Of a stretch of 64,000 bases of DNA, positions 29,298-39,226 are shown piece by piece. The first letter of the stretch is position 1. The number at the start of each line of letters is the position of its first letter. Made by a program: the position numbers and the translations under genes. The notes under the pieces are model-generated. The model searched no databases. It was not told where the DNA came from and saw only the letters and a list, made by a program, of their open reading frames with translations. The DNA is from Halomonas smyrnensis AAD6. GTDB taxonomy: Bacteria; Pseudomonadota; Gammaproteobacteria; Pseudomonadales; Halomonadaceae. Where the stretch lies: the NCBI RefSeq assembly GCF_000265245.1, contig NZ_AJKS02000005.1, positions 124,001 through 188,000 on the forward strand, written 5' to 3'.

Positions 29298-30602
29298 ATG
29301 GCGAATCTCACCGTCGCGATGAACGGCATCGAGATCGGCACCCTGAGCCTGGCGCGCTCCGGCGCCATGGCCTTCCAGTACCGCCGTGAATGGGTCGACC
29401 GCCCCGGCGCCCGGGCCGTCTCGCTCTCGCTGCCGCTCTCCATGGCGGCGTACCGCGGCGAGCGGGTCTACAACTTCTTCGACAACCTGCTGCCGGATTC
29501 GGAGGCGATCCGCGCCCGCATGCAGGCCCGTTTCCGGGTGCCGACGCGCCACCCCTTCGACCTGCTGGCGAGCATCGGCCGAGACTGCGTCGGCGCCATC
29601 CAGCTCACCCCCGAGGATGCCCCGTGTGGTGACGTCCACGGCGTCAGCGCCGAGCCGCTCGACGATCGCGCCATCGAGGCGCTGTTGTCCGGCTACCAGG
29701 ACGCCCCGCTGGGCATGGCCGAGGGCCAGGATTTCCGCATCTCGCTGGCCGGCGCCCAGGAAAAGACGGCGCTGCTCTGGCATCAGGGCCGCTGGCAGCG
29801 TCCCACCGGCAGCACGCCCACCAGTCACATCTTCAAGCTGCCGATCGGCTTTCTCGAACACAGCAACATCGACCTACGCCAGAGCAACGCCAACGAGTGG
29901 CTGTGCCTGCGCCTGCTGGAGGCCTTCGGCCTGCCGGCGGCGCAGACAGAACTCGCCCGCTTTGGTGACCAGGAGGTGCTGGTGGTCGAGCGCTTCGACC
30001 GCCGCTGGTCGCGGGACGGGTCCTGGCTCATGCGCCTGCCCCAGGAAGACTTCTGCCAGGCGCTGGGGATTGCCCCGGCGCTCAAGTACGAGAGCGACGG
30101 CGGCCCGGGGATCGCCCAGGGCATGCGCCTGCTGCGCGGCTCACAGCAGGCCGGCGTGGATCGGGAGCGCTTCTTCAAGGCCCAGATCCTGTTCTGGCTG
30201 CTGGCCGCCATCGACGGGCATGCCAAGAACTTCAGCCTGTTCCTCGAGCCGGGCAGCGCCTATCGCATGACGCCGATGTACGACGTCATCTCGGCCTATC
30301 CGCTCATGCATCAGGGCAGCATGGCCGCCGAGCGCGCCAAGATGGCCATGGCCCTGAAGGGCAAGAATCGCCACTACCGCTGGTCGCGGATGGCGCCCCG
30401 GCACTTCATCGCCACCGCCGAACAGGTCGAGTATTCCCCCGAACGCGTCACCGCCCTGATGGAGGAGATCGCCGGCTCCGCCGGGCGGATCGTGGGTGAT
30501 CTCGACGCCGACCTGCCCGGCGACTTCCCGGCGGCGACCAGCGACCCCATCCTCGAGGGCGTCCTCCAGCAGGCATCGAGACTGGCAGACTTCCTGGCCT
30601 GA
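29298..30602 (+). CDS. hipA: HipA serine/threonine kinase toxin
   Basis: Kinase toxin that in E. coli phosphorylates glutamyl-tRNA synthetase and causes persistence. 434 residues (E. coli 440). Ser149 in ISLAGAQEKTALL equals the autophosphorylated Ser150 of the P-loop; HIFKLP (Lys180) is the ATP lysine; catalytic Asp306 is in DGHAKNFS and the metal Asp329 in YDVISAYP. All key residues are present, so it should be an active toxin. The N-terminal subdomain MANLTVAMNGIEIGTLSL and the FDNLLPDSE motif are also conserved. Co-transcribed with hipB. Confidence 0.94.
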   Translation: MANLTVAMNGIEIGTLSLARSGAMAFQYRREWVDRPGARAVSLSLPLSMAAYRGERVYNFFDNLLPDSEAIRARMQARFRVPTRHPFDLLASIGRDCVGAIQLTPEDAPCGDVHGVSAEPLDDRAIEALLSGYQDAPLGMAEGQDFRISLAGAQEKTALLWHQGRWQRPTGSTPTSHIFKLPIGFLEHSNIDLRQSNANEWLCLRLLEAFGLPAAQTELARFGDQEVLVVERFDRRWSRDGSWLMRLPQEDFCQALGIAPALKYESDGGPGIAQGMRLLRGSQQAGVDRERFFKAQILFWLLAAIDGHAKNFSLFLEPGSAYRMTPMYDVISAYPLMHQGSMAAERAKMAMALKGKNRHYRWSRMAPRHFIATAEQVEYSPERVTALMEEIAGSAGRIVGDLDADLPGDFPAATSDPILEGVLQQASRLADFLA

Positions 30603-30682
30603 GCCGCGATGCCCCGTCGTGCTGTCGCCCCGGGAGCGGCTATGGCAGCATGGGCGCCGTTCTGTCGCCCCGGAGTTCCCCC

Positions 30683-31111
30683 ATGCCCTCCCCGCGCCTG
30701 CTGATCGGCCTGCCGCTGCTCGCCGCCCCGCCGGCGGTCGCCGCCTGGCTGTGGCTGACGATGCTCAGCCCCTGGACCTACGAGCGCCCCGAGCATCTGG
30801 CGCCCATCGCCGAGGGCCCGCACGCGCTGTTCGTCTACGGCACCCTGACCCATGCCCCGATACGCTGGGTGGTCTATGGCCGCGCGGGCGACCCCGAGCC
30901 GGCGAGTCTCGAGGGCTACCGGCGTACCGGGCTCGACCTGGTGCCCTGCTCGCCCTGTGAGGTGGAAGGGCTTCGACTGACCGTCAGCGCCGAGGAGCTG
31001 GCCCGCCTCGATCGCTACGAGCGCCTCGGCGTGCGCTATCGTCGCGTACGCATCGAGCTGGCCGATGGCCGCTCGGCCTGGGTCTATCGCCGCCTGGATA
31101 ACCAAAGTTGA
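30683..31111 (+). CDS. Gamma-glutamylcyclotransferase-like (AIG2/GGCT) membrane-anchored protein
   Basis: 142 residues. A hydrophobic N-terminal segment (LLIGLPLLAAPPAVAAWLWLTML) suggests a membrane anchor, which is unusual for the family. The GGCT fold starts with FVYGTLTHAPIRWVVYGR, the conserved YGTL substrate loop, and continues with LARLDRYERLGVRYRRVRIELADGRSAWVY; Glu in DRYE is the likely catalytic acid. The family releases 5-oxoproline from gamma-glutamyl compounds. GGAG precedes the start at 30683. Follows hipA by 80 bp but is probably independent. Confidence 0.8.
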   Translation: MPSPRLLIGLPLLAAPPAVAAWLWLTMLSPWTYERPEHLAPIAEGPHALFVYGTLTHAPIRWVVYGRAGDPEPASLEGYRRTGLDLVPCSPCEVEGLRLTVSAEELARLDRYERLGVRYRRVRIELADGRSAWVYRRLDNQS

Positions 31112-31130
31112 CACTTCAAGTGCATCGCTT

Positions 31131-31159
31131 TTGGCAGAAACAGAAGATAACGGTATAAA
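31131..31159 (+). promoter_or_regulatory. Sigma70-type promoter of the mgtC-like gene
   Basis: TTGGCA at 31131-31136 and TATAAA at 31154-31159 with a 17-bp spacer, about 75 bp upstream of the ATG. Near-consensus; the leader has no recognisable Mg2+-sensor fold that I can assign. Confidence 0.65.
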
Positions 31160-31233
31160 CTTTCCTGGGTTTCGGCCGTGTCGTATCGCAGGCACTATCG
31201 GGACTGACATCATCCCCGACCGAGGACGCCTCC

Positions 31234-31701
31234 ATGGATGCCGGGATCACCCTGCTCGACATGTTCGCTCGCCTGGGCGTGGCCGCCGGCCTGGCCTTGG
31301 TGCTGGGTCTCGAGCGCGAGCTGCGCGGCAAGCCTGCCGGGCTGCGCTCGCACATGCTGGTGGCGCTGGGCGCCGCGGCCTTCCTGATCGTCGGCCTCGA
31401 GATCCTGTACGCCACCGCCGAGGGCGACCCCTCCGCCCGCATCGATCCGACCCGCATCGTCGAGGGCGTGATCGGCGGCATCGGCTTCCTCGGTGCCGGC
31501 AGCATCATCCGCAGTGGCACCAGCGTCCAGGGCATCACCACCGGCGCCTCGATCTGGCTGGCCGGCGCCATCGGCATCGCCGCGGGCGTCCATAACTTCC
31601 CGCTGGCCGCCATGGTCACGCTGATGGCGCTGGTGATCATGGTGGTGCTGGGCGGCATCGAACGCGCCCTGCCGCACCACCGCCGGCCCGACGGTGACTG
31701 A
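31234..31701 (+). CDS. MgtC/SapB family membrane protein
   Basis: 155 residues, mostly hydrophobic, with the MgtC/SapB signature: GLERELRGKPAGLRSHMLVALGAAAF (cytosolic loop with GLERE) and IGGIGFLGAGSIIRSG...VQGITTGASIWLAGAIGIAAG. Four to five membrane helices. MgtC proteins support growth at low Mg2+ and inhibit F-type ATP synthase in Salmonella; this short form lacks the C-terminal ACT-like domain of true MgtC and belongs to the general SapB-type branch. Function here unproven. Its own promoter lies at 31131-31159. Confidence 0.88.
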   Translation: MDAGITLLDMFARLGVAAGLALVLGLERELRGKPAGLRSHMLVALGAAAFLIVGLEILYATAEGDPSARIDPTRIVEGVIGGIGFLGAGSIIRSGTSVQGITTGASIWLAGAIGIAAGVHNFPLAAMVTLMALVIMVVLGGIERALPHHRRPDGD

Positions 31702-31712
31702 GGGGCCGCCAG

Positions 31713-31742
31713 TTGTGACGGCATTCGGCCCCAGCCTACAAT
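31713..31742 (+). promoter_or_regulatory. Candidate promoter of arsC-wrbA-DUF2069
   Basis: TTGTGA at 31713-31718 and TACAAT at 31737-31742 with an 18-bp spacer, 58 bp before arsC. Confidence 0.45.
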
Positions 31743-31799
31743 GAGCCCCGTTTCTGACCCGCGATACGACTTCTCGGACAACACCAAGGACTCTCGCCC

Positions 31800-33182
<1,383 letters not shown>

Positions 33183-33201
33183 AGCGACTGCCCGGCGACC
33201 G

Positions 33202-33226
33202 GAGCCGCCTCACGGCGAGGCGGCTC
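33202..33226 (+). terminator. Probable terminator hairpin after arsC-wrbA-DUF2069
   Basis: Perfect 10-bp stem GAGCCGCCTC / GAGGCGGCTC with loop ACGGC, 20 bp past the stop. No T-run follows. The remaining spacer to pdxH (to 33402) shows a TATGAT at 33298 as the only -10-like element. Confidence 0.5.
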
Positions 33227-33402
33227 ACGCTCCCCTGCCACGGCGCCAGCCGCGTGGCGGCGATGATTTAGCTCAATGGAATCCCGCCCACATGGCGTAT
33301 GATGGCCATGGTCGACCTGCCCCCCCCGAACCGGGTCGACGGGGCGAGGTTGAGCTTGCCCCGACAAGCGGCGAACATGGGAGCACATTCGAGGAGAACA
33401 CC

Positions 33403-34044
33403 ATGACACGCAACATCGCCGATATCAGGCGCGACTACGAGGGTGGCCGCCTGGACGAGACCCAGCTCCCCGACCGGCCAATGCCGCTGTTCGACGAGTG
33501 GCTGGCCCTGGCGCTGGACGCCGAGGGAGAGGACGCCAACGCCATGACGCTGGCCACCGTGGACAGTCAGGGCTTTCCCCACGCCCGCGTGGTGCTGCTC
33601 AAGGGTGCCGACGACCAGGGACTCAAGTTCTTCAGCAACTACCACAGCCACAAGGGCAGCGAGCTGGCCAACGTGCCCCAGGCCGCGCTGGTCTTCTGGT
33701 GGCCGTCGCTGGCACGCCAGATTCGCGTGGAAGGCAGCGTCGAGCAGGTCAGCGAACAGGAATCCGATGCCTACTTCGCCAGCCGCCCCCGCGCCAGCCA
33801 GCTGGGCGCCTGGGTCGCCACCCAGAGCGTGGTGATTCCCGGCCGCCAGTGGCTCGAGGAACGCGAGAACCGCTTCGAGCAGGCCTACGAGGGCCAGGAC
33901 ATCCCGCGCCCGGTCCACTGGGGCGGCTATCGCCTGGTGCCCGAGATGATCGAGTTCTGGCAGGGTCAGCCCAGCCGCCTGCACGACCGCATCCGCTTCG
34001 AGCGCCGCGACGACCACTGGCATCGCTTCCGCCTGGCGCCCTGA
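33403..34044 (+). CDS. pdxH: Pyridoxamine/pyridoxine 5'-phosphate oxidase
   Basis: FMN enzyme making pyridoxal 5'-phosphate, the cofactor of EctB and other enzymes. 213 residues with MTRNIADIRRDYEGGRL at the N-terminus, FMN region NAMTLATVDSQGFPHARVVLLKG and FFSNYHSHKGSELA, and C-terminal signature VHWGGYRLVPEMIEFWQGQPSRLHDR. GAGGAG precedes the start at 33403. Single gene, closed by a terminator. Confidence 0.96.
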   Translation: MTRNIADIRRDYEGGRLDETQLPDRPMPLFDEWLALALDAEGEDANAMTLATVDSQGFPHARVVLLKGADDQGLKFFSNYHSHKGSELANVPQAALVFWWPSLARQIRVEGSVEQVSEQESDAYFASRPRASQLGAWVATQSVVIPGRQWLEERENRFEQAYEGQDIPRPVHWGGYRLVPEMIEFWQGQPSRLHDRIRFERRDDHWHRFRLAP

Positions 34045-34074
34045 TCGCCGCCTGACCAGTACCAGCATGACCGT

Positions 34075-34107
34075 CCGACCCCGCCATCGTGCGGGGTCGG
34101 GCCTTTT
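34075..34107 (+). terminator. Terminator of pdxH
   Basis: Stem CCGACCCCGC / GCGGGGTCGG (10 bp) with loop CATCGT followed by GCCTTTT. Lies between the convergent pdxH and pat genes. Confidence 0.85.
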
Positions 34108-34137
34108 ACGCTCTCGACTTTATACCCGAAGCCTCTC

Positions 34138-36888
34138 TCAGCCCGCCACCGGGCTCTCCAGGCGCAGCCGCTGCCAGTCGCTCTCGGGCTCGTTGAGCCT
34201 GAGCACCGCGTCCATGACCTCCTCTTCCAGGTTGTAGCTGAGCCGGAAGCCGAGATGCTCCATCAGCGCGCGCATGGGCCGGTTGTCGACCATGATCTTG
34301 CCGACCATCTCCAGGGTGCCGAGGCGCTTGCTGTAGCGGATCATCTTCTCCATCAGCAGGCTGCCGATCCCCAGTCCCTGGAGGTCGTCGCGCACGATGA
34401 TCGAGAACTCGGTGCGGATGTTGTCGGCATCGTTCCACACCCGCACCACGCCGAGCATCTCCTTGCCGCCCTCGGGCAGCGGATGTTCGGCGATGAAGGC
34501 CATCTGCCGGTCGTAGTTGATGTGCGAGAGCAGCGACAGGTCGCGCTGGGTGAGGTCGGCCTTGTGATGAAAGTAGCGAAAGCGAATGCTTTCCTCGGAC
34601 AGCCGCCGGTGAAAGCCGGTGATCAGCGGCGCGTCCTCGGCGCGAATCGGCCGCACCTCGACCTCCCAGCCGTTGTTCAGCGTCACCCATTCGCGCAACT
34701 CTTCCGGGTAGGGCATGATCGCGAAACGCGCCGGCGTCCCCAGGTCCATGGCGAAGTCGACCGCCAGCATGCCGTCACGATTGAGCACCAGCGGGTTGAG
34801 CTCCAGCCCGCGCAGCTCGGTGAGATCGCTGGCCATCTGCGAGAGCGTCACCAGCAGCTCGCCGATGCGCCGCAGATCGCGCTCGGGATCGCTGGAGTGC
34901 TCGCGAATCAGCCGCGCGGCATGGGTACGCCCGACCAGGTCCGCGGCCAGGCTCATGTTCAGCGGCGGCAACGCCACCTGCCGGTCGGCGAGAATGTTCA
35001 CCTTGTAGCCGCCGATGCCGAACACGATCAGCGGGCCGAACACCGGATCCCGGGTGATGCCGGCACACAGCTGCATGGAGTGCTTGCCGCGCTGCATGGG
35101 CTGCAGGCAATACTCTCGTACCGTGAAGGCGGGAAACTTCTCGGCCACCTTGTCACTCAGCCGGACCACGCCCTCGGCGACCCGCTCGGGGCCCTCCAGA
35201 TCCTGCAGCAGGCCGGCGGACAGCTTGTGGGGATGCTGACGATAGCGGTACGGCCGGCAGTTGCCGTCATGCACCACCTTCAGCGCCAGCGGCCCCTCGA
35301 GCCCCAGTGCCGCCTCGGCGGCCTGCTCCGGCGTGTCGATATAGCGACTCTCGGCCACCGGGATACCGTAGGCCGACAGCACCTGCGCGGTCTCGGAGTG
35401 CGACAGGCACTCGCGTCCTTCATCCCGCACCCGCTCGATCAGCGTCCGGCTGGCGGCGCGGCTCTCCCGGGTGGTGGAGAACGGCAGGCTCGGCGGCGTC
35501 TCCTGCAGCAGCTTCTGCACCCGCTGATAGTTGACCATGTGCATGAAGGCCTTGACCGCCTTCTCCGGCGAGAGATAGGTGGGAACGCCGGCCTCGTGAC
35601 AGGCCTGCCGGGCGGCCAGCGCCTCGCCGAGCCCCATCCAGCTGGTCAGCAGGTTGCGCCGGAAGCGCTGGCGGGCGGCAATCAGCGCCTGGGCGGTATC
35701 CAGCGACGGCGCCATGCGGGTCGGCGCATGCACCACCAGCACCGCATCCACCCCGGGATCGGCGGCGACCAGCTCGATGATCTCGGTGAACCGCTGCGGC
35801 GTGGCGTTGCCGCCGATATCCACCGGATTCTCGCCCGGCTTGCTGACGTCCATGTCATCACGACACAGCGCCTCACGGGTCTGCTCGTTGAAGGTGGCCA
35901 GCCGCCCACCGGCGCTGATCAACTTGTCGATGGCCAGCATCGCCGGCCCCAGTCCGTTGGACACCACCGCCAGCCGGTCGCGCTTGAGCGGACGCATGCG
36001 CGACAGCGTCTCCAGGGCATCGAACAGCTCGTCGGAGTCATCGACCCGCACCACCCCGGCCCGGGCGAAAGCCGCATCGAAGATCTGATCGCGGTTAGCG
36101 ATCCCCGGCGTGGGCGGCAGATTGGCGATGTCCGACGCCGCGGTGCGTCCGCTCTTGATCGCCAGCACCAGGCGATGACGGGAGGCCTCGCGTACCGCGG
36201 TCATGAAGTGCTGGGCGTCCTGGATATGCTCCAGGTGCAGCATCAGCGCCTGGATCGGCGCGAACTGGTTGAGATAGTCGATCATGTCCGGCAGCAGCAC
36301 ATCGACGCTGTCGCCCACGGTCAGCAGATGAGAGAAGCCGATGCCGCGCCCGGCGGCCCAGTCGATCATGGCATTGCCCAGCATGCCCGACTGCCCGAGA
36401 TAGGCCATTCGCCCCTTCTTCACCGGCTGGCTGGCATAGGAGGCGTTGAGCCGACGCCCCGGCACGATCAGCCCCATGCAACCGGGGCCGAGCACCCGGA
36501 TGCCGGATTCACGCGCCGCGGCCAGCATGCGCCCGCGGATCGAGCCGTGACCGTCGAGGTCCTCGTTCAGGTTCGCCCCGCCGGACAGAACCAGGGCCGC
36601 CCGCACGCCGAAGCGCCCGAGCTCGGCAATCACACCCGGCACGCGCGCCACCGGCGCGCACACCACGGCCAGGTCCGGCACCCGGGGCAGCTGATGCACG
36701 CGGGACAGGCCATCCACCCCGTGCACGCTGTCGTAGCCCTTGGGGTTGATCGCCCACAGCGTGCCCGCGAAGCCGCCCTCGAGCAGGTTACGGATCACGA
36801 TGCCGCCCATGGAATGTGGCTTTTCCGAGGCCCCGACCACGGCGATGCTGCGCGGCGAGAAGAAATGGTGCAGGAAGCGTGTGCTCAT
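34138..36888 (-). CDS. Protein lysine acetyltransferase of the Pat/PatZ (YfiQ) type
   Basis: 916 residues with the full bacterial Pat layout: CoA-binding domain (SIAVVGASEKPHSMGGIVIRNLLEGGF), succinyl-CoA-ligase-like domains, ATP-grasp domain (SAYGIPVAESRYIDTPEQAAEAALGLEGPLALKV), and a C-terminal GNAT acetyltransferase (about 735-890; acetyl-CoA loop DDLQGLGIGSLLMEKMI). Such enzymes acetylate and silence acyl-CoA synthetases such as Acs and PrpE. GGAG precedes the ATG. The gene is divergent (108 bp) from an HDAC-family deacetylase, and prpE is in the same window, which supports a regulatory role in acyl-CoA metabolism. In E. coli homologue patZ is cAMP-CRP controlled; no clear site is claimed here. 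Confidence 0.9.
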   Translation of the reverse strand: MSTRFLHHFFSPRSIAVVGASEKPHSMGGIVIRNLLEGGFAGTLWAINPKGYDSVHGVDGLSRVHQLPRVPDLAVVCAPVARVPGVIAELGRFGVRAALVLSGGANLNEDLDGHGSIRGRMLAAARESGIRVLGPGCMGLIVPGRRLNASYASQPVKKGRMAYLGQSGMLGNAMIDWAAGRGIGFSHLLTVGDSVDVLLPDMIDYLNQFAPIQALMLHLEHIQDAQHFMTAVREASRHRLVLAIKSGRTAASDIANLPPTPGIANRDQIFDAAFARAGVVRVDDSDELFDALETLSRMRPLKRDRLAVVSNGLGPAMLAIDKLISAGGRLATFNEQTREALCRDDMDVSKPGENPVDIGGNATPQRFTEIIELVAADPGVDAVLVVHAPTRMAPSLDTAQALIAARQRFRRNLLTSWMGLGEALAARQACHEAGVPTYLSPEKAVKAFMHMVNYQRVQKLLQETPPSLPFSTTRESRAASRTLIERVRDEGRECLSHSETAQVLSAYGIPVAESRYIDTPEQAAEAALGLEGPLALKVVHDGNCRPYRYRQHPHKLSAGLLQDLEGPERVAEGVVRLSDKVAEKFPAFTVREYCLQPMQRGKHSMQLCAGITRDPVFGPLIVFGIGGYKVNILADRQVALPPLNMSLAADLVGRTHAARLIREHSSDPERDLRRIGELLVTLSQMASDLTELRGLELNPLVLNRDGMLAVDFAMDLGTPARFAIMPYPEELREWVTLNNGWEVEVRPIRAEDAPLITGFHRRLSEESIRFRYFHHKADLTQRDLSLLSHINYDRQMAFIAEHPLPEGGKEMLGVVRVWNDADNIRTEFSIIVRDDLQGLGIGSLLMEKMIRYSKRLGTLEMVGKIMVDNRPMRALMEHLGFRLSYNLEEEVMDAVLRLNEPESDWQRLRLESPVAG

Positions 36889-36996
36889 CCGGGGCTCCGT
36901 GGTGATTCGGCTCAGCCTACTGTGTACGACTTATGGCCACTGTCACGCAAGGGCCCATCACGCTTAGGGTAAGGGCGTCTCGTCTGGAGCCCCTGC

Positions 36997-37929
36997 ATGA
37001 TCACGGCCTATCTGACCCACCCCGAGTGCCATCGCCACCACATGGGGCCCGAACATCCCGAGAGCCCCAAGCGCCTGGATGCCATTCACGCGCGACTGAT
37101 GCGCGCCGGCCTGCTCCAGCAGACCATGCAGGGCGACGCCCCCGCCGCCACCGACGAGCAGCTGACCCGGGTGCACCCGAGAAGCCACTTGAAGAGTCTC
37201 GAGGCCTGCCTGCCCGAACACGGGCTGATCCTGCTCGAGGACGACACCCTGATGAATCCGCACAGCCTGCAGGCCGCCCGCCATGCCGCCGGCGCCGTGG
37301 TGCGTGGGGTCGACCGGGTCTATCGCCATCAGGCCGACAACGTCTTCTGCGCGGTGCGCCCCCCGGGCCACCACGCCGAGCGCGACCAGGCCATGGGCTT
37401 CTGCTTCTTCAACAACGTGGCGGTCGGCGCCGCGCACGCCCGGGCCAGGCACGGCGCCAGGCGGGTGGCGATCCTCGACTTCGATGTTCACCAGTGCAAC
37501 GGCACCATCGACATCTTCCGCGACGATCCCGAAGTGCTGATCTGCACCAGCTTCCAGTCGCCCTTCTATCCCTGGCGACACCTCGAGACCGAAGCCAGTA
37601 ACGTCGTCCAAACGCCGCTGCCGGCAGGCGCCGACGGCGCGGCCTTTCGCCGCGCCATCGAGCGGGACTGGCGGCCCGCGCTGGAGGACTTCGCCCCGGA
37701 GATCGTGCTGCTCTCGGCCGGCTTCGACGCCCACCGCCACGACCCGCTGGCCGACCTCTGCCTGGAGGACGAGGACTACTACTGGATCACCCGCCTGGCG
37801 ATGGACATCGCCGACCGCCATGCCGATCACCGCCTGGTCTCGGTGCTGGAGGGCGGCTATGACCTCGATGTCCTGGGCCGCGGCGTCGAGGCGCACCTCA
37901 AGGCGCTGATGGGGCTGCCCTTCGACTGA
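36997..37929 (+). CDS. HDAC-family (class II, AcuC/HDLP-like) deacetylase
   Basis: 310-residue zinc amidohydrolase of the histone-deacetylase superfamily. Conserved parts: HPECHRHHMGPEHPESPKRL, the catalytic His pair in RPPGHHAE, FCFFNNVAVGAAHA, zinc ligands in ILDFDVHQCNGT (Asp and His) and SAGFDAHRHDPLADL, and the EGGYDL tail. The usual DVHHGNGT is DVHQCNGT, but both zinc ligands are kept. Bacterial members remove acetyl groups from proteins, polyamines or small amides. Divergent from the Pat acetyltransferase, suggesting opposing activities on the same substrates (inference). GGAG precedes the start. Confidence 0.88.
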   Translation: MITAYLTHPECHRHHMGPEHPESPKRLDAIHARLMRAGLLQQTMQGDAPAATDEQLTRVHPRSHLKSLEACLPEHGLILLEDDTLMNPHSLQAARHAAGAVVRGVDRVYRHQADNVFCAVRPPGHHAERDQAMGFCFFNNVAVGAAHARARHGARRVAILDFDVHQCNGTIDIFRDDPEVLICTSFQSPFYPWRHLETEASNVVQTPLPAGADGAAFRRAIERDWRPALEDFAPEIVLLSAGFDAHRHDPLADLCLEDEDYYWITRLAMDIADRHADHRLVSVLEGGYDLDVLGRGVEAHLKALMGLPFD

Positions 37930-38059
37930 ACGCGGCCGCCGTTTCCGACCCGCGGGAAACAGGGTCCCGCGACGGCCGGTCATCCCGACGCCATGTCGCA
38001 GCCCATCTGCCGCGGGTCGCAACCGAGTCCGCAGGCGCACGGCGATATGGTAGGCTGGT

Positions 38060-38074
38060 GGAAATCATGTTTCC
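38060..38074. promoter_or_regulatory. Inverted repeat upstream of the XRE-cupin regulator
   Basis: GGAAA-TCATG-TTTCC, a 5-bp dyad centred 22 bp before the ATG of the regulator gene. Its position fits an autoregulatory operator; the binding protein is not known. Confidence 0.38.
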
Positions 38075-38088
38075 GATAGTGAACCCGC

Positions 38089-38721
38089 ATGCCCGCCAAC
38101 AACGATCAGGATGCCGCCCTGCGCATCGCCTCCGGGCGCAAGGCCTTCGTCGAGCCGCTCAGGCTCGGTGAGCGCCTCAAGGAGATCCGCCTGGCCAACC
38201 AGTGGACCCTCGGTGACGTCAGCGAGCGTACCGGCCTGGCCCGCTCGACCCTGTCCAAGATCGAGAACGACCAGATCTCGCCGACCTTCACCGCCGTGCA
38301 GAAGCTGATCAGCGGCCTGGACATCGACCTGCCACAGCTGCTGTCCCAGCCGCGCCCCCAGGCCCGCACCATGGGTCGCCGCGACCTGACGCGCCGCGGC
38401 GACGGCCAGCAGCATCCGACGCCGACCTACGAGCACGAGCTGCTGAGCTGCGAGATGGCCCAGAAGCGCATGATCCCGTTCAAGACCATCGTGCGGGCGC
38501 GCAGCTTCGACGAGTTCTGCCAGTGGGTGCGCCACGACGGCGAGGAGTTCCTGATGGTGCTCGAGGGCGAGATCCAGCTCTACTCCGAGTTCTACGAGCC
38601 CCTGCACCTGGTCAAGGGCGACAGCATCTACTTCGACAGCGACATGGGCCACGCCCTGGTGTCGGTGAGCGAGGAAGACGCCACCGTGCTGTCCGTGTGC
38701 ACGCCCCGCGACTCCCAGTAA
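38089..38721 (+). CDS. XRE-family regulator with C-terminal cupin domain
   Basis: 210 residues: helix-turn-helix at about 25-80 (LRLGERLKEIRLANQWTLGDVSERTGLARSTLSKIENDQISPTFTAVQKL) and a cupin sensor at about 120-205 (GEEFLMVLEGEIQLYSEFYEPLHLVKGDSIYFDSDMGHALVS). Such PuuR/SutR-like regulators sense a small ligand in the cupin barrel and control amine, sulfur or amino-acid genes. The target operon is not evident: its neighbours are a deacetylase (often linked to polyamine amides) and DUF1244. No strong ribosome site precedes the ATG. Confidence 0.88.
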   Translation: MPANNDQDAALRIASGRKAFVEPLRLGERLKEIRLANQWTLGDVSERTGLARSTLSKIENDQISPTFTAVQKLISGLDIDLPQLLSQPRPQARTMGRRDLTRRGDGQQHPTPTYEHELLSCEMAQKRMIPFKTIVRARSFDEFCQWVRHDGEEFLMVLEGEIQLYSEFYEPLHLVKGDSIYFDSDMGHALVSVSEEDATVLSVCTPRDSQ

Positions 38722-38893
38722 GCCTTCCCCGACTCTCGCTCATGCGTCCCGTTTCGCCGCGCCGGTCCGCCGTCGCGGCGTGCCTGTCTTGCGCCGTCGT
38801 TCGGCGCGCCCCAGCCCGGATGACTTTTGATAAGCTGGTCGCCTACCCGATGGGCCAGACCGCATGGTCCAGAACGACAGTGGAGTCAGCATC

Positions 38894-39226
38894 ATGCAAC
38901 ACCTGGATGACAGCACCCGCACCGAGCTCGAAGCCGCCGCCTTTCGCCGACTGCTGAGCCATCTGGACGAGCACAAGGAGGTGCAGAACATCGACCTGAT
39001 GATCCTCGCCGACTTCTGCCGCAACTGCCTCTCCAAGTGGCTGGTGGCCGCCGCCGAGGAACGCGGCGAGACCCTCGACTACGAGGCCGCCCGCGAATAC
39101 GTCTACGGCATGCCCTACAGCGAGTGGAAGTCGCTCTATCAGCCCAAGGCCACGCCGGAACAGCTGGCCGCCTTCGAGGCGCGCCAGGAAGCGAAGCAGG
39201 CGGCCAAGCAGGACGATCCGTCATGA
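38894..39226 (+). CDS. DUF1244 family protein
   Basis: 110-residue cytosolic protein. EAAAFRRLLSHLDEHKEVQNIDLMILADFCRNCLSKW and YGMPYSEWKSLYQPKAT form the DUF1244 domain, with the conserved C-x-x-C in FCRNCLSKW. GGAG precedes ATG 38894. Stop overlaps the moaB start (ATGA), so they are co-translated. Function unknown; the Cys pair may bind metal. Confidence 0.87.
   Translation: MQHLDDSTRTELEAAAFRRLLSHLDEHKEVQNIDLMILADFCRNCLSKWLVAAAEERGETLDYEAAREYVYGMPYSEWKSLYQPKATPEQLAAFEARQEAKQAAKQDDPS

Noticed and set aside
34255..36972. 905-codon open frame antisense to the Pat gene
   Set aside because: GC-driven shadow of a clearly real gene; no family similarity.
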